A DNA stretch of 60,145 nucleotides from Brevinema_A sp051649245 (GCA_051649245.1 JBOFGS010000007.1:1-60145); one strand, 5' to 3'. Shown: positions 17,261 to 26,811, counted from the stretch's first letter. The notes: generated from the letters alone by a model not told the origin. A program made the numbers and translations.

Positions 17261-18556
17261 TTATCCTAAGAAACTAAAAATAGGAGCAATAAGTATTAAG
17301 AGTAACGATAAATCATTTCCTCCATATGTTTGAATGAATGTCCCTACAGTCTCAGCTATTAAAGGTAATGAGAACGCACACAGAATCATTAATAACATGC
17401 CGTTCAATGCAGAGCTTATAATTACAGCTGCGATGCCACCTCTTTTGTTAGCAAAAATTGCTCCTGGTGCTACATCAAAGTAACAAGCAATGACCAGTGG
17501 TATTAATGAAAATTGAAGTATCCCACTAAATCCTAATAAAATAAGAGTCAATAAGCTTGAGATCATTGCAATCAAGAATCCTAACATTAATGAATTAGGA
17601 CCAAAAGAAAAAATCATAGGAATATCAAGTGCAGGGATTGCATTTGGGACAAAAAAATCACTGATACCTTTAAAAGAAGGAACTATTTCGACGAGAATCA
17701 TCCTTGATCCTAACAATAAAATTGTTGTACCTGCACTAAATTTGACACCTTGTAAAAAACTATAAGCAACAATACCGTGTTCTGTTAGAAAAGATGGGGA
17801 AAATGAATGATCTCTTAAAATATTAAATAATAGTAATAATAAATACGTGATAGCAATAACCAATCCTGACATAATATTGGCATCACTCATAAATGCTAAT
17901 GATTTTGGTAATTTTATGGTTTCAGCAGAGTTTTTTTTATCGCCTATAAATGTTCCTATTAAGATGGCTATAAAACAAAAAATAGAAGTAGTATGGCCAA
18001 TAGTAAAAGAATCTGACCCTGATAGTTCCTTTACAAAAGGTCTTAGCAAATTTGACGGAACAACGAGATACAAAGTGGTAGCAATAGTAGCTGCCATAAT
18101 CCTTGTGTGTGTATTTAAATTCATTTGTACACCTAAAGCAATACACACCATGGCAATCCAAAAAGCAATATTCATTGTAAGAAACACAGCTTTCCAACTT
18201 GTAAATCTTGCAATAATAATGTTTAGTGTAGAAGATAAAAATAACGTTAATCCTATTTCAAAACTATAATTTGATAAAAAAGAACTAAAATCACCCAATT
18301 TTTGTGAATGGTTTACTGATAAGTGATTACTAGGAAAAAACTGAGTCATTATTTCGTTCAAAGGAGCCATTGCCATGATTAAAATATCAACCCCTTGAAA
18401 TAAGATAACAATTCCAATACCTGTTTTTAATATACTTTGAATGATATCTGAGATTTGTTTTTTTTGTATTATTTGTCCCATGGCTACTATAAAACATAAA
18501 AACAAAATTGGTTGACGAAAAATGTTAATAATATATTCTAAGATCATTTGCCACAT
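17261..18556 (-). CDS. PTS EIIC permease, ascorbate (UlaA/SgaT) family
   Basis: The membrane channel of a PTS of the ascorbate-galactitol superfamily. About ten to twelve hydrophobic segments. The N-terminus GQIIQKKQISDIIQSILKTGIG and the GVDILIMAMAPL segment match UlaA. There is also the FIGDKKNSAE loop and the KRGGIAAVIISSALNG stretch near the end. 431 residues, complete. The EIIB gene is 23 nt upstream; the EIIA is not in the operon and may be the stand-alone protein at 5234. L-ascorbate is only the best-known substrate of the family. No UlaD/E/F-type ascorbate catabolic gene is here, so the true substrate is open. Confidence 0.88.
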   Translation of the reverse strand: MWQMILEYIINIFRQPILFLCFIVAMGQIIQKKQISDIIQSILKTGIGIVILFQGVDILIMAMAPLNEIMTQFFPSNHLSVNHSQKLGDFSSFLSNYSFEIGLTLFLSSTLNIIIARFTSWKAVFLTMNIAFWIAMVCIALGVQMNLNTHTRIMAATIATTLYLVVPSNLLRPFVKELSGSDSFTIGHTTSIFCFIAILIGTFIGDKKNSAETIKLPKSLAFMSDANIMSGLVIAITYLLLLLFNILRDHSFSPSFLTEHGIVAYSFLQGVKFSAGTTILLLGSRMILVEIVPSFKGISDFFVPNAIPALDIPMIFSFGPNSLMLGFLIAMISSLLTLILLGFSGILQFSLIPLVIACYFDVAPGAIFANKRGGIAAVIISSALNGMLLMILCAFSLPLIAETVGTFIQTYGGNDLSLLLILIAPIFSFLG

Positions 18557-18579
18557 AAATTATATTTCTCTCTTCAGTG

Positions 18580-18855
18580 TTAATTTCTAAAAAAATTTTT
18601 TAATTTTGTTGATATTTCATTAATATTCATAAATTCATTAACACTAATGATCGGTGCTGTAGTACTATGTTCAAGCTTTTCTGCTATACCTGGAGAGGTT
18701 ATGTAAAGATCACTATTTGTGCTGGGGGCAGTTGTATATTCGGAGCACATAACAGATCCTTCTATATTTAATTCTGACAATGCCTTATCTACAGACATTT
18801 TTAATAATAGGCTTGTTCCAATGCCCATATGACACACAGTACATATTTTAACCAT
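18580..18855 (-). CDS. PTS EIIB component, ascorbate (UlaB) type
   Basis: A 91-residue cytoplasmic phosphocarrier. The phosphocysteine is Cys8 in the loop CHMGIGTS, equivalent to the CGNG-type loop of UlaB. The reading frame is open back to 18927, but AAAAGGAGC precedes the ATG at 18855, and starting there places the cysteine at the usual position. It overlaps nothing and lies 22 nt after the flavoprotein gene and 23 nt before EIIC, so it is part of the same transcript. Confidence 0.9.
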   Translation of the reverse strand: MVKICTVCHMGIGTSLLLKMSVDKALSELNIEGSVMCSEYTTAPSTNSDLYITSPGIAEKLEHSTTAPIISVNEFMNINEISTKLKNFFRN

Positions 18856-18877
18856 GATAGTGCTCCTTTTAATAAAT

Positions 18878-20248
18878 TTATTTTTTTGATATAAATAACT
18901 TGATGATAGGGTTATCCAGTAGTTCATTGATCATTATTTTTTTTGAAATTTTTCTCAGTAAATCTCCATAAGTTGGATAAGCTTGAATAGCCGATGCAAA
19001 TTTTCTGAATGGAATTTTAGATGCATAAAACCATTGAAGTAGATTTAAAATCTCTCCAGCTTTTTCGCTAATGCAAGTTGCCCCTACAATCATTCCTTTA
19101 TGAGTCATAATCTTCAAATAAAAATCTTCTTCTAGAGAAATAATCGCTCTGTCACTGTCTTGTTGAAAATATTCGTAAATATGTAATGATTCTTTTTTAT
19201 ATTTTTTTTCAGCTTCTGCTTGAGTTAAGCCAATTTGTCCTGATTCAGGATCTGTAAATATAACGTAAGGAATAATACCTGGATGATATTTTTTCTTAAA
19301 AGGTGATATGAGATTATTAACAAATATTTCTCCTTGGACTCCAGCTACATGTGAAAATTTCATTGGGCTAGCTACATCTCCTAAAGCAAAAATATGTTTT
19401 TGAGATGTTTGCAGATAATCATTAACAGGAATTCCACGAGAAGTATATGTAACATTTGCATTTTCCAAAGATAAATTTTGTATATTTGGAGTTCGTCCCA
19501 CTGCAAAAAAAACTTTTTCGGCATTTATTTGCTCAGATTGGTTATTTGAAGTAAAATGAACTGTTGTTTGATGGTGATCAGAAATAAGTTCTGTCACAGA
19601 AGTGTTTGTATGTAAATCAATATGGTATTTTTTTATTTTTCTTTTAATTGTTTCTCTGATTTGTGGTTCTACCATAGGTAAGATTTCAGATTGAGTATCA
19701 AAAATAGTGACCTTAACACCCAAACGTGCTAGTGGAATTGCTAATTCTACAGAGATAAATCCTCCACCAATGAAAGCTGTAGATTTGGGTAATTTATCTT
19801 GTAAAAAAAATGATTCATTAGTAAGGATAAATTTTTCATCAAATCCTTTAATTTGAGGGATAAAAGGGCTTGAACCTGTCGCAATAACAATTTTTTTCCC
19901 ATAATATAATGTGTCAGTTACTTTGATATGATATTTATCATAAAAACTTGCTTCACCTTCTATAAACGTTACTCCATGAGATCTTACTACTTCAGGTGTT
20001 TCATAATGATATACTTCTTGTGAGATATTTTGTATAAACTTAAAAATCATATCTTTGTTTTCTAATTGTTTTTTACTGTATTGAATAAAAGCTTTAGATG
20101 GTATGCAACCACTCCAAGTACATTCGCCACCCAACTTTCGTCTTTCTACTAATAAAGTTTTTGCTCCTAATTTTGCAGCACCAATCGCACAAGTTAATCC
20201 TCCAGATCCCCCACCAATAACAATGATATCATATTTTTCTATATTCAT
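18878..20248 (-). CDS. MerA/dihydrolipoamide-dehydrogenase-like FAD-dependent disulfide oxidoreductase
   Basis: A class I pyridine nucleotide-disulfide oxidoreductase. It has the FAD-binding GGGSGGLTCA near residue 12, the redox-active pair in GGECTWSGCIPSK (C-x4-C), the NAD(P)H-binding GGGFISVELA, and the FAD site ALGDVAS. Where lipoamide dehydrogenases have His-Pro...Glu, this protein reads YPTYGD, as in the MerA branch. It has no N-terminal metal-binding domain and no vicinal C-terminal cysteines, so mercury reduction is unlikely. 456 residues, complete. It is the second gene of the operon, and MerA-like genes are known beside, or fused to, TVP38 proteins. The electron acceptor is unknown. 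Confidence 0.88.
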   Translation of the reverse strand: MNIEKYDIIVIGGGSGGLTCAIGAAKLGAKTLLVERRKLGGECTWSGCIPSKAFIQYSKKQLENKDMIFKFIQNISQEVYHYETPEVVRSHGVTFIEGEASFYDKYHIKVTDTLYYGKKIVIATGSSPFIPQIKGFDEKFILTNESFFLQDKLPKSTAFIGGGFISVELAIPLARLGVKVTIFDTQSEILPMVEPQIRETIKRKIKKYHIDLHTNTSVTELISDHHQTTVHFTSNNQSEQINAEKVFFAVGRTPNIQNLSLENANVTYTSRGIPVNDYLQTSQKHIFALGDVASPMKFSHVAGVQGEIFVNNLISPFKKKYHPGIIPYVIFTDPESGQIGLTQAEAEKKYKKESLHIYEYFQQDSDRAIISLEEDFYLKIMTHKGMIVGATCISEKAGEILNLLQWFYASKIPFRKFASAIQAYPTYGDLLRKISKKIMINELLDNPIIKLFISKK

Positions 20249-20314
20249 AATTTCCTACCTTGTTTAAGAAATTTTATTTTTATATTTCATAAAGAAACAC
20301 AGATATTTGAAATA

Positions 20315-20911
20315 TTAAGCAGGATTATTTCTTAATATTTTTGTTGCAAGTAAGAATCGTTGGATTGCTGTAATTAAAATTAAACATGCACTTGTATAAG
20401 CAATCAAACTTATCCATTGTGGGAAAATAATTAATAGACTAAATAAAATAAAAGCTTCTGTTCGTTCTATCAATCCCGGAGCATAAAAGAAACTCTTTTG
20501 TGTTTCGTTACTAATCACTAATCCTATCGTTAAAAAAATAGACATACAAATTACGATACTTCCTAACAGCATTGATAACGATAATAAAGATGCTGGATTT
20601 TTTATCCCTAACATAACAATGAAACTTACTTCAACAATCCGATCAAAAGAAATATCCATAAGTGTTCCTAGAGGTGAAGATTGTTTGACATGTCTGGCTA
20701 TTAATCCATCCAAAACATCACAAAAACCCGATAAATAAAATAAGCCTAAGGTTAATAGTGTATTATTAAAAAAAATAGTAGCAGATGCACTAATTCCTAA
20801 TATAAGCCCTAAAACGGTAACCATATTAGCTGTGATTTTTAATTCAGTTAATTTATTAATTGAAGATGCCAATATTGATTTGACATGAGATTGGATAGAC
20901 GTATCAATCAT
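20315..20911 (-). CDS. CDP-alcohol phosphatidyltransferase family protein
   Basis: Transfers a phosphatidyl group from CDP-diacylglycerol to an alcohol acceptor in the membrane. The full catalytic signature D-x2-D-G-x2-A-R-x8-G-x3-D-x3-D is present, in the segment that begins DVLDGLIARH and ends GTLMDISFD. About six hydrophobic segments in 198 residues, a normal length. TCTCC on the plus strand marks a GGAGAA site before the ATG. It is the first gene of the six-gene operon, 66 nt before the flavoprotein. The acceptor (glycerol phosphate, inositol, inositol phosphate or other) cannot be told from the motif. Confidence 0.9.
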   Translation of the reverse strand: MIDTSIQSHVKSILASSINKLTELKITANMVTVLGLILGISASATIFFNNTLLTLGLFYLSGFCDVLDGLIARHVKQSSPLGTLMDISFDRIVEVSFIVMLGIKNPASLLSLSMLLGSIVICMSIFLTIGLVISNETQKSFFYAPGLIERTEAFILFSLLIIFPQWISLIAYTSACLILITAIQRFLLATKILRNNPA

Positions 20912-21411
20912 GATTTTCTCCTTTTTGTGGTATATATTACAAATTTTTTATTTGTCTACTTAATATTATCTTATTGATTGATAATATTTTATTAAATTAC
21001 CAGCATAGAACAAACCTAACATCAAAGAAAATTAAACGATAATCTTTATAAATTTACTAAAATTTTATAAAGATTGTATATATATATCAATTATATATAA
21101 TAACATTAATCTAAATCAATATAATTATCCCTTAAAATGTAATTTTAGAACAAAATAATCTCTCATGACCTACCCAATTATTGTTTAAAACCATCTTCTA
21201 AAAAATATCCAACTAAAAAGATGCTTTGTTTGAATATCTAACTTAACAAAGTACTGAGCAATTACTATATTTTTTTCGAAATACATCAAAGATATTTTTT
21301 TGTTATGTTATTTTCTCACGAAAAGCAAATATTTAAAACTATCAATAGATGCTCTGTTCTTCCCAAATATTTTTGATCTGTGGTAATAGTTAAAATTAAA
21401 ACAATAAAGAT
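20912..21411. other. Divergent intergenic region, no gene seen
   Basis: About 600 nt lie between the CDP-alcohol transferase start and the acyltransferase start. The sequence is very AT-rich. I could not find a well-formed promoter for the six-gene operon; TTGTTC...TAAAAT with a 16-bp spacer near 21000-21030 on the minus strand is the best candidate, and it is weak. Confidence 0.4.
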
Positions 21412-21440
21412 TTGTATTTTTTTTATTTTTATATTATAAT
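21412..21440 (+). promoter_or_regulatory. Candidate promoter of the acyltransferase-galE unit
   Basis: TTGTAT (21412-21417), 17-bp spacer, TATAAT (21435-21440). Confidence 0.6.
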
Positions 21441-21515
21441 AATATTGTTTAAACTATATTTAAAAGATCTGTAAAAATAGTGACAATTTATATATGGGAT
21501 GGTAAGGGTACATCT

Positions 21516-22592
21516 ATGAAAGAAGATCAAAATATTGTGTGGACAAGAGCTTGTGCTTGTTTACTCGTGGTCTTGATTCATGTAGCAGAACAATGGCATT
21601 ATCTATATAATGCTGATTCTAATATATTTCGTCTGACATCTTTTATGATTGTGTTGGGTCGTCCTGCGGTACCATTATTTTTTATGATTAGTGGATATTT
21701 GCTTTTTTCAAAAGATGAACATCCTTCATTTGAATTAGTTTGGAAACGTTTTCAAGCAATTTTTCGTCCTCTTTTGTTCTTTTTTTTCGTTTACTATCTT
21801 TACCAAATTGTCAGTGGTAATGGTTGGAATCCTATTGGAAATGAATTTCTTCAGAAAAATGTTTCTCATCTTTGGTATTTAGGTTTTATGTTACCTGTGT
21901 ATACTTTCTCCCCTTTCATTAGGCCTCCTCGAATTAAAAACAATAAGCAATGTATGTTTTTTTTAGCAATGATTTCTTTTATTTTTATTGTTACAGAATC
22001 TATGATGACGAAACCTTATCCTTTTTTGGCAAATTATTCTTTTAACCAACCTCTCTTATATATGATGATAGGTTATTTATTAAAACATATACACTTAAAA
22101 AATAAATCAATACAAGTAAAAAGTATTTTTGTTTTAAGTTGTCTCATTCTTACGTTAATTAATTATATTCTTATTCTTATTGATAATGACAGAACATTTT
22201 TTAAACCTGATTTTATCAATAGCTCGACTCATGTCTTAGAATATATTTTTGGTAACCAAGGAACAATTTTAGAAAGTTTTAAGACAACTGGTGTTCTTTT
22301 ACAATCTACTTTTTTATTTTTATCACTACAATCAATTCGTATTTCACGTGTGATGAATTTAAGTCGTCGTATTGTGCATCACTTTTTAACATATATTTCT
22401 AAACATTCTTTTAATATTTATGGTTGGCATGTGTTATTTGTACATTTGATTCGTGAATTTTTATATCATATTCAAATACGTTATGCATTACCTATTATTT
22501 TTATTAGTGCTGTTCCATGTTCTGTTTTTGCGGGTTGTGTAACTAGGTATTTAAGAATATATATTAAAAAAATACTAACACGTGATTCTTAA
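21516..22592 (+). CDS. Acyltransferase family 3 (OafA/OatA-type) membrane protein
   Basis: Likely transfers acyl groups to a cell-surface sugar or peptidoglycan component. The N-terminus has WTRACACLLVVLIHV with the family catalytic-region His, then RPAVPLFFMISGYLL, the typical second signature. About ten hydrophobic segments. 358 residues from this start. The frame is open from a GTG at 21480, but the ATG at 21516 is preceded by TAAGGG at a good distance and begins just before the first membrane segment, so I use it. galE follows 133 nt later. Confidence 0.85.
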   Translation: MKEDQNIVWTRACACLLVVLIHVAEQWHYLYNADSNIFRLTSFMIVLGRPAVPLFFMISGYLLFSKDEHPSFELVWKRFQAIFRPLLFFFFVYYLYQIVSGNGWNPIGNEFLQKNVSHLWYLGFMLPVYTFSPFIRPPRIKNNKQCMFFLAMISFIFIVTESMMTKPYPFLANYSFNQPLLYMMIGYLLKHIHLKNKSIQVKSIFVLSCLILTLINYILILIDNDRTFFKPDFINSSTHVLEYIFGNQGTILESFKTTGVLLQSTFLFLSLQSIRISRVMNLSRRIVHHFLTYISKHSFNIYGWHVLFVHLIREFLYHIQIRYALPIIFISAVPCSVFAGCVTRYLRIYIKKILTRDS

Positions 22593-22725
22593 GTGATTAA
22601 TCGTATGATCAATGATAACATTAACCTCGTATATTTTTATATAAACTCTCTGATCCCTAATCTGTTTAGAAATAATAGAGATCTTATTTATACTTTAAAA
22701 AATTTAGAAATAAAAAGGAATAACA

Positions 22726-23715
22726 ATGAACAATATATTAGTTATTGGTGGTGCAGGATATATAGGATCACATACAATTAAACTTTTAAAAGAAAAAGGG
22801 TATGGTGTTGTTGTACTAGATAATCTTTCTAAAGGTTATCGTGAGGCTCTTGATTGTATTGATCCGACAATACCTTTTTTTAAAGGAGATTTAGAAGACA
22901 AAGTATTACTTCACAAAATCTTTAATCAATTTAATATCAATACAGTAATGCATTTTGCTGCATTTATTGAAGTTGGTACTTCTGTTAAAGATCCGGCTTT
23001 GTATTATCATAATAATTTAATTAAGGTTTTCTTTTTATTAGAAGCAATGCGAGAAGCAAAGATAAATAATTTTATATTTAGTAGCACTGCTGCGATCTTT
23101 GGAAATCCTCAGTATGATTTAATTGATGAATCACATCCTCAATTGCCAATTAATCCTTATGGTGACAGTAAACTGATGGTTGAACATATTCTTCGTGATT
23201 TTTCTTATGCTTATCCAGAGTTTAATTATACATCATTTCGTTATTTTAATGCCTGTGGGTCTGATATTGATGGAAAAATTGGACATTCTTATTCTCCTGC
23301 CACACATTTATTAACTATTATGATGGAAGCAGCAACAGGACAACGTGAACAATTAAATATTTTTGGGACAGATTATGATACCCCTGATGGTACTTGCATA
23401 CGTGATTATATTCATGTTACAGATCTTGCAGAAGCACATATTCTTGGGATGGAACGAATGATTGATCAAAAAGTTTCTGATGTATTTAATTTGGGAACAG
23501 GGAATGGATTTTCTGTTTATGAAATGGTTACCAAAGCAAAAGAAATTACAGGAGTTGATTTTAAAGTTGTCAACGCTGATCGTCGTGAGGGAGATCCTGC
23601 AAAATTAGTAGCAAATCCTGCAAAAGCAAATAAAATTCTTCATTGGAACGCTAAATATGGATTAGAAGATATGATTAGAACGGCATGGTTTTGGGTAAAT
23701 AATAAAACTTATTAA
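22726..23715 (+). CDS. galE: UDP-glucose 4-epimerase
   Basis: Interconverts UDP-glucose and UDP-galactose. An extended short-chain dehydrogenase: NAD-binding GGAGYIGSH (residues 8-16), catalytic Ser120/Thr121 in FSSTAAIFG and the Tyr145-x3-Lys149 pair in NPYGDSK. Later motifs FRYFNACG, RDYIHVTDLA and FNLGTGNG are all normal. 329 residues, complete. AAGGA precedes the ATG. It probably supplies UDP-galactose for surface glycans; the acyltransferase upstream supports an envelope role. Strong terminator downstream. Confidence 0.95.
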   Translation: MNNILVIGGAGYIGSHTIKLLKEKGYGVVVLDNLSKGYREALDCIDPTIPFFKGDLEDKVLLHKIFNQFNINTVMHFAAFIEVGTSVKDPALYYHNNLIKVFFLLEAMREAKINNFIFSSTAAIFGNPQYDLIDESHPQLPINPYGDSKLMVEHILRDFSYAYPEFNYTSFRYFNACGSDIDGKIGHSYSPATHLLTIMMEAATGQREQLNIFGTDYDTPDGTCIRDYIHVTDLAEAHILGMERMIDQKVSDVFNLGTGNGFSVYEMVTKAKEITGVDFKVVNADRREGDPAKLVANPAKANKILHWNAKYGLEDMIRTAWFWVNNKTY

Positions 23716-23734
23716 AAAATCCCTTTTAAATAGC

Positions 23735-23764
23735 AAAAAAGCACCTAGCAAAAGGTGCTTTTTT
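23735..23764. terminator. Bidirectional terminator between galE and malY
   Basis: A 12-bp stem (AAAAAAGCACCT and its complement) with a 6-nt loop, T run on plus and A/T-rich on minus. Confidence 0.88.
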
Positions 23765-23806
23765 GTTATTATTTGATGATCCTAAAAAATCGTAATATTG
23801 ATCTTT

Positions 23807-24961
23807 TTAATCAATAAATGATTTATGAATACGTTGTAATCCTTCTATTACTTTAGAATGAGGACAACAATTGAGAAAACGTAAAAACGGTTTTTGAGCA
23901 AGATAACGATCCCCATCCATAATAGCTACTTTTCCTTTTTGAATGAGTTTTTCTTGAATTTGAGCCATTGTAAGGTTCAATATTGAACAATCAATCCAAG
24001 AAAAATATGTTCCTTGTGGTAATTCGTGATGTAACATTGGTAGATGTTCTTTTAAATATTGATGAACATACATTGCATTATTGTGAATATAGTCACAAAG
24101 TTCATTAACCCAATACTCAGAATGGTTGTATCCGACCATTAAGGATTCAACATGCAATGTCGGAGCAGAACCTAAACTATCTTTATTGTTCAGCGTAAAA
24201 ATAAATTGTTCTCGTATTTTTTTATTGGGGCAAATTATATACGCTCCTCCCAATCCTGAAAGATTAAAGGTTTTTGATGAGGATGTTATAATAGCTGTAT
24301 TGTCTAAATAATCTTGCTGTGCTGCTGTTTTAAGAATAGGTGTGAATTTATATGGTTTATAAACAAAATCCATATGAATGTCATCTGAAATAATAAATAC
24401 CTTATGCTTTTTACATAGATTGATGATTTTTATTTGTTCTGCTTCTGTCCAAACATGACCATTAGGATTATTGGGATTACACAGCAGAAGCACAGAACTT
24501 TTAGTTAGCTGTTGCTCAAAATAATCCCAGTTAATCTCATGATTATCTTGAGGAACAGTATTCATTGGAAGGTTATTTGCTTGAATAACTTTGATAAAAC
24601 CATCATAACATGGTGTAATAATACAAACACCTTTGTTATGATCTACAAAGTTTAAGAATCGAGCAACACCATACATGACGTTTGGAGAATAAGCAATCCA
24701 GTCTTCATGTAGTGATGTTTGGAATCTTTTATGGTACCAAGAAACAATGCTACCTTTGTAATCAGTATGATTCCATCTAGTGTAACCAAAAATTCCATGA
24801 TTTACTCTTTTGGTTAAAATATCTGTGATTTCAGGAGAAGTTGGGATGTCCATATCAGAAATACTAAAAGGAAGCAGATCTTTTTCCCCAAAACGATCTT
24901 CAATATAATCCCATTGTGTACAATAAGTCCCTTTGCGATTAATGATTTTATCAAAGTTCAT
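23807..24961 (-). CDS. malY: MalY/PatB family PLP-dependent C-S lyase / aminotransferase
   Basis: A fold-type I PLP enzyme of the cystathionine beta-lyase MalY/PatB group. The hallmark SDMDIPTSPEI occurs near residue 35, CNPNNPNG binds the substrate carboxylate, SDDIHMDF holds the PLP aspartate, and SSSKTFNLSGL carries the Schiff-base lysine. 384 residues, complete. Its ATG overlaps the end of malX by 4 nt, so translation is coupled. The same malX-malY pairing exists in E. coli, where MalY is both a beta-cystathionase and a modulator of maltose regulation; that role here is inference. Confidence 0.9.
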   Translation of the reverse strand: MNFDKIINRKGTYCTQWDYIEDRFGEKDLLPFSISDMDIPTSPEITDILTKRVNHGIFGYTRWNHTDYKGSIVSWYHKRFQTSLHEDWIAYSPNVMYGVARFLNFVDHNKGVCIITPCYDGFIKVIQANNLPMNTVPQDNHEINWDYFEQQLTKSSVLLLCNPNNPNGHVWTEAEQIKIINLCKKHKVFIISDDIHMDFVYKPYKFTPILKTAAQQDYLDNTAIITSSSKTFNLSGLGGAYIICPNKKIREQFIFTLNNKDSLGSAPTLHVESLMVGYNHSEYWVNELCDYIHNNAMYVHQYLKEHLPMLHHELPQGTYFSWIDCSILNLTMAQIQEKLIQKGKVAIMDGDRYLAQKPFLRFLNCCPHSKVIEGLQRIHKSFID

Positions 24962-26493
24962 CCAATCCCCCGTATTTTGTCGAGTTGATTTTTAATGACA
25001 TGTACCTGAGGACCAATAATAACTTGAATATTTTTGTTATCCAATCGTACAATGTTAAGAGCTCCTGCTTCTTTGATGGTTTCTTCATCTAATAACTGGA
25101 TATCTTTAAGAGTGATACGAAGACGTGTGATACAATTATCTAGTGATACAATATTATCTGTTCCTCCAAGACCTTGAAGCATTTTTTCAGCCGCATAATT
25201 TTTCAGCGTTGTTTGATCAGAATTATTTGATATCTCCTCACGTCCTGGTGTTTTAAGATTGAATTTTTGTATTGTATATCGAAAGACAAAATAATATGTA
25301 GCAAACCAAATACTACCAACCCACAATACATGATACCATTTTGTTTGAGTACCTTGCAGTACACCAAAGATCAGAAAATCAATGATATTACCATCTGTAT
25401 TTCCAATCAAGACTCCTAACATTCCAAGTACCAATGCCCCTAGACCTGACATAATAACATGAAATAGATACAATAACGGAGCAATAAATAAGAAGAGAAA
25501 TTCAATCGGTTCTGAAATACCTGCAACAGCAGCAGATATAGCTCCTGAAATAAGGAGTCCTTTAACAATTTTTTTGTTACTAGGGTATGAGGTATGCAAC
25601 ATTGCAATAGCTGCTCCTGGTAATCCAAACATCATAAAAGGCATTTTTGCTTGAGATAGGAAGCGTGTAGCTTCTCCTGAGAAGGGGAGGCTTTGACCTA
25701 ATTGAGCATAATATATATTTAATGCTCCGGCAACGGTTTCACCATTGATGACTGTTTCTCCTCCGATGGAAGTAAATCGAACTGCCGCTACCAGAATATG
25801 GTGCAATCCAAACGGTAATAATAAACGTTCCCCAGCAATAAAAACAAAAGGTCCAAAGACACCGGAATATTTAATAAATAGACCAATTCCTCGAATCATA
25901 TTATCAAAAAATGGCCAAATTAGAGGAACAAACAACCCAGTAACAGCAAGTGTAAACGCAGTTATGATAGGAACAAAACGTGCTCCTCCAAAAAAAGCAA
26001 ACGCATCAGGAAATACAACATTATGAAATTTATTATGAAGAGTGGCTACAATAATGCCTACAAATACCCCACCTAATACTCCTGTGTCTATACTTTGAAT
26101 TCCTAAGATTATTGTTTGCCCAGCATCACGTAGTTCTGTCGATGCAAGAGTACCTGTTTCTTTTAAAAAGAAATTAATAGAAAGATTTAGGACAATAAAC
26201 CCAACATAACCTGAAAATGCTGCGATACCTTTTTCTGTTCGAGCAAGTCCTATAGGAATAGCCATAGAAAATAAAATAGGAAGATTAATAAAAGCAAATA
26301 ATCCTATTGTTGTCATAAATTTAAAAATAATTTGTAATGGTGCCCATGCTAAAAATGGGAGGGTTTCAATAACAGATCCAGATGATAAGGATGAACCTAT
26401 CCCTAATAAAATTCCCATAGCAGCTAGTAATGCTACAGGAAGCATTAGCGATTTACCAAAATTTTGAAAAAAATCCCATAGTTTTTGAGACAT
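24958..26493 (-). CDS. malX: PTS EIICB permease, maltose/glucose type (MalX)
   Basis: A membrane permease with fused EIIB. EIIC covers about residues 1-400 with roughly ten hydrophobic segments and typical motifs FFGGARFVPI, LLLPFGLHHIL and SEPIEFLFLFIAP. EIIB follows with phosphocysteine Cys454 in DNCITRLR. No EIIA is attached, so it needs a separate glucose-type EIIA that is not in this window. 511 residues. ATG after AAGGAG. It is followed by malY with a 4-nt overlap. Substrate is maltose or glucose by homology only. Confidence 0.92.
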   Translation of the reverse strand: MSQKLWDFFQNFGKSLMLPVALLAAMGILLGIGSSLSSGSVIETLPFLAWAPLQIIFKFMTTIGLFAFINLPILFSMAIPIGLARTEKGIAAFSGYVGFIVLNLSINFFLKETGTLASTELRDAGQTIILGIQSIDTGVLGGVFVGIIVATLHNKFHNVVFPDAFAFFGGARFVPIITAFTLAVTGLFVPLIWPFFDNMIRGIGLFIKYSGVFGPFVFIAGERLLLPFGLHHILVAAVRFTSIGGETVINGETVAGALNIYYAQLGQSLPFSGEATRFLSQAKMPFMMFGLPGAAIAMLHTSYPSNKKIVKGLLISGAISAAVAGISEPIEFLFLFIAPLLYLFHVIMSGLGALVLGMLGVLIGNTDGNIIDFLIFGVLQGTQTKWYHVLWVGSIWFATYYFVFRYTIQKFNLKTPGREEISNNSDQTTLKNYAAEKMLQGLGGTDNIVSLDNCITRLRITLKDIQLLDEETIKEAGALNIVRLDNKNIQVIIGPQVHVIKNQLDKIRGIG

Positions 26494-26542
26494 AGTAAAA
26501 CTCCTTTATCGTATTTATATAAGATTGCTTTTTTATTTCTAT

Positions 26543-26571
26543 ATTATACTATATTTTATGTTATTTTTAAA
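26543..26571 (-). promoter_or_regulatory. Candidate promoter of malX-malY
   Basis: Minus strand: TTTAAA (26571-26566), 17-bp spacer, TATAAT (26548-26543). The -35 is weak. The rest of the 26494-26811 gap shows only AT-rich sequence and the fruA terminator. Confidence 0.5.
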
Positions 26572-26705
26572 ATAAAAATTCTATAAATAATTGTAATCAT
26601 TAAGAGATAAAATTATTTATATGTTTCGTATTGATAAAAAAAATATAAAATAACTAAATACGATCCATGTTGAATATAAGATATACTATATCTTTAGATC
26701 ATATA

Positions 26706-26744
26706 AATAATAAACCACCTTTAATATATAGGTGGTTTATTATT
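26706..26744 (-). terminator. Terminator of fruA
   Basis: A 15-bp perfect stem (AATAATAAACCACCT and its complement) with a 9-nt loop, 68 nt past the fruA stop. Confidence 0.8.
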
Positions 26745-26811
26745 TAACAAGATTTTTTAATATTGTGACAAAATGGTATTTATCTCTAATTAATTTATTT
26801 AATATTTGATT

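Noticed and set aside
17847..18269. 140-codon plus-strand frame opposite the Ula-type EIIC
   Set aside because: Antisense shadow of a membrane protein gene that has clear homology and context.
18878..20248. Mercuric reductase annotation for the MerA-like flavoprotein
   Set aside because: No N-terminal metal-binding domain, no C-terminal vicinal cysteines and no other mer gene.
22593..22781. 62-codon frame between the acyltransferase and galE genes
   Set aside because: It begins right at the acyltransferase stop with GTG, has no ribosome-binding site and overlaps the start of galE in another frame.
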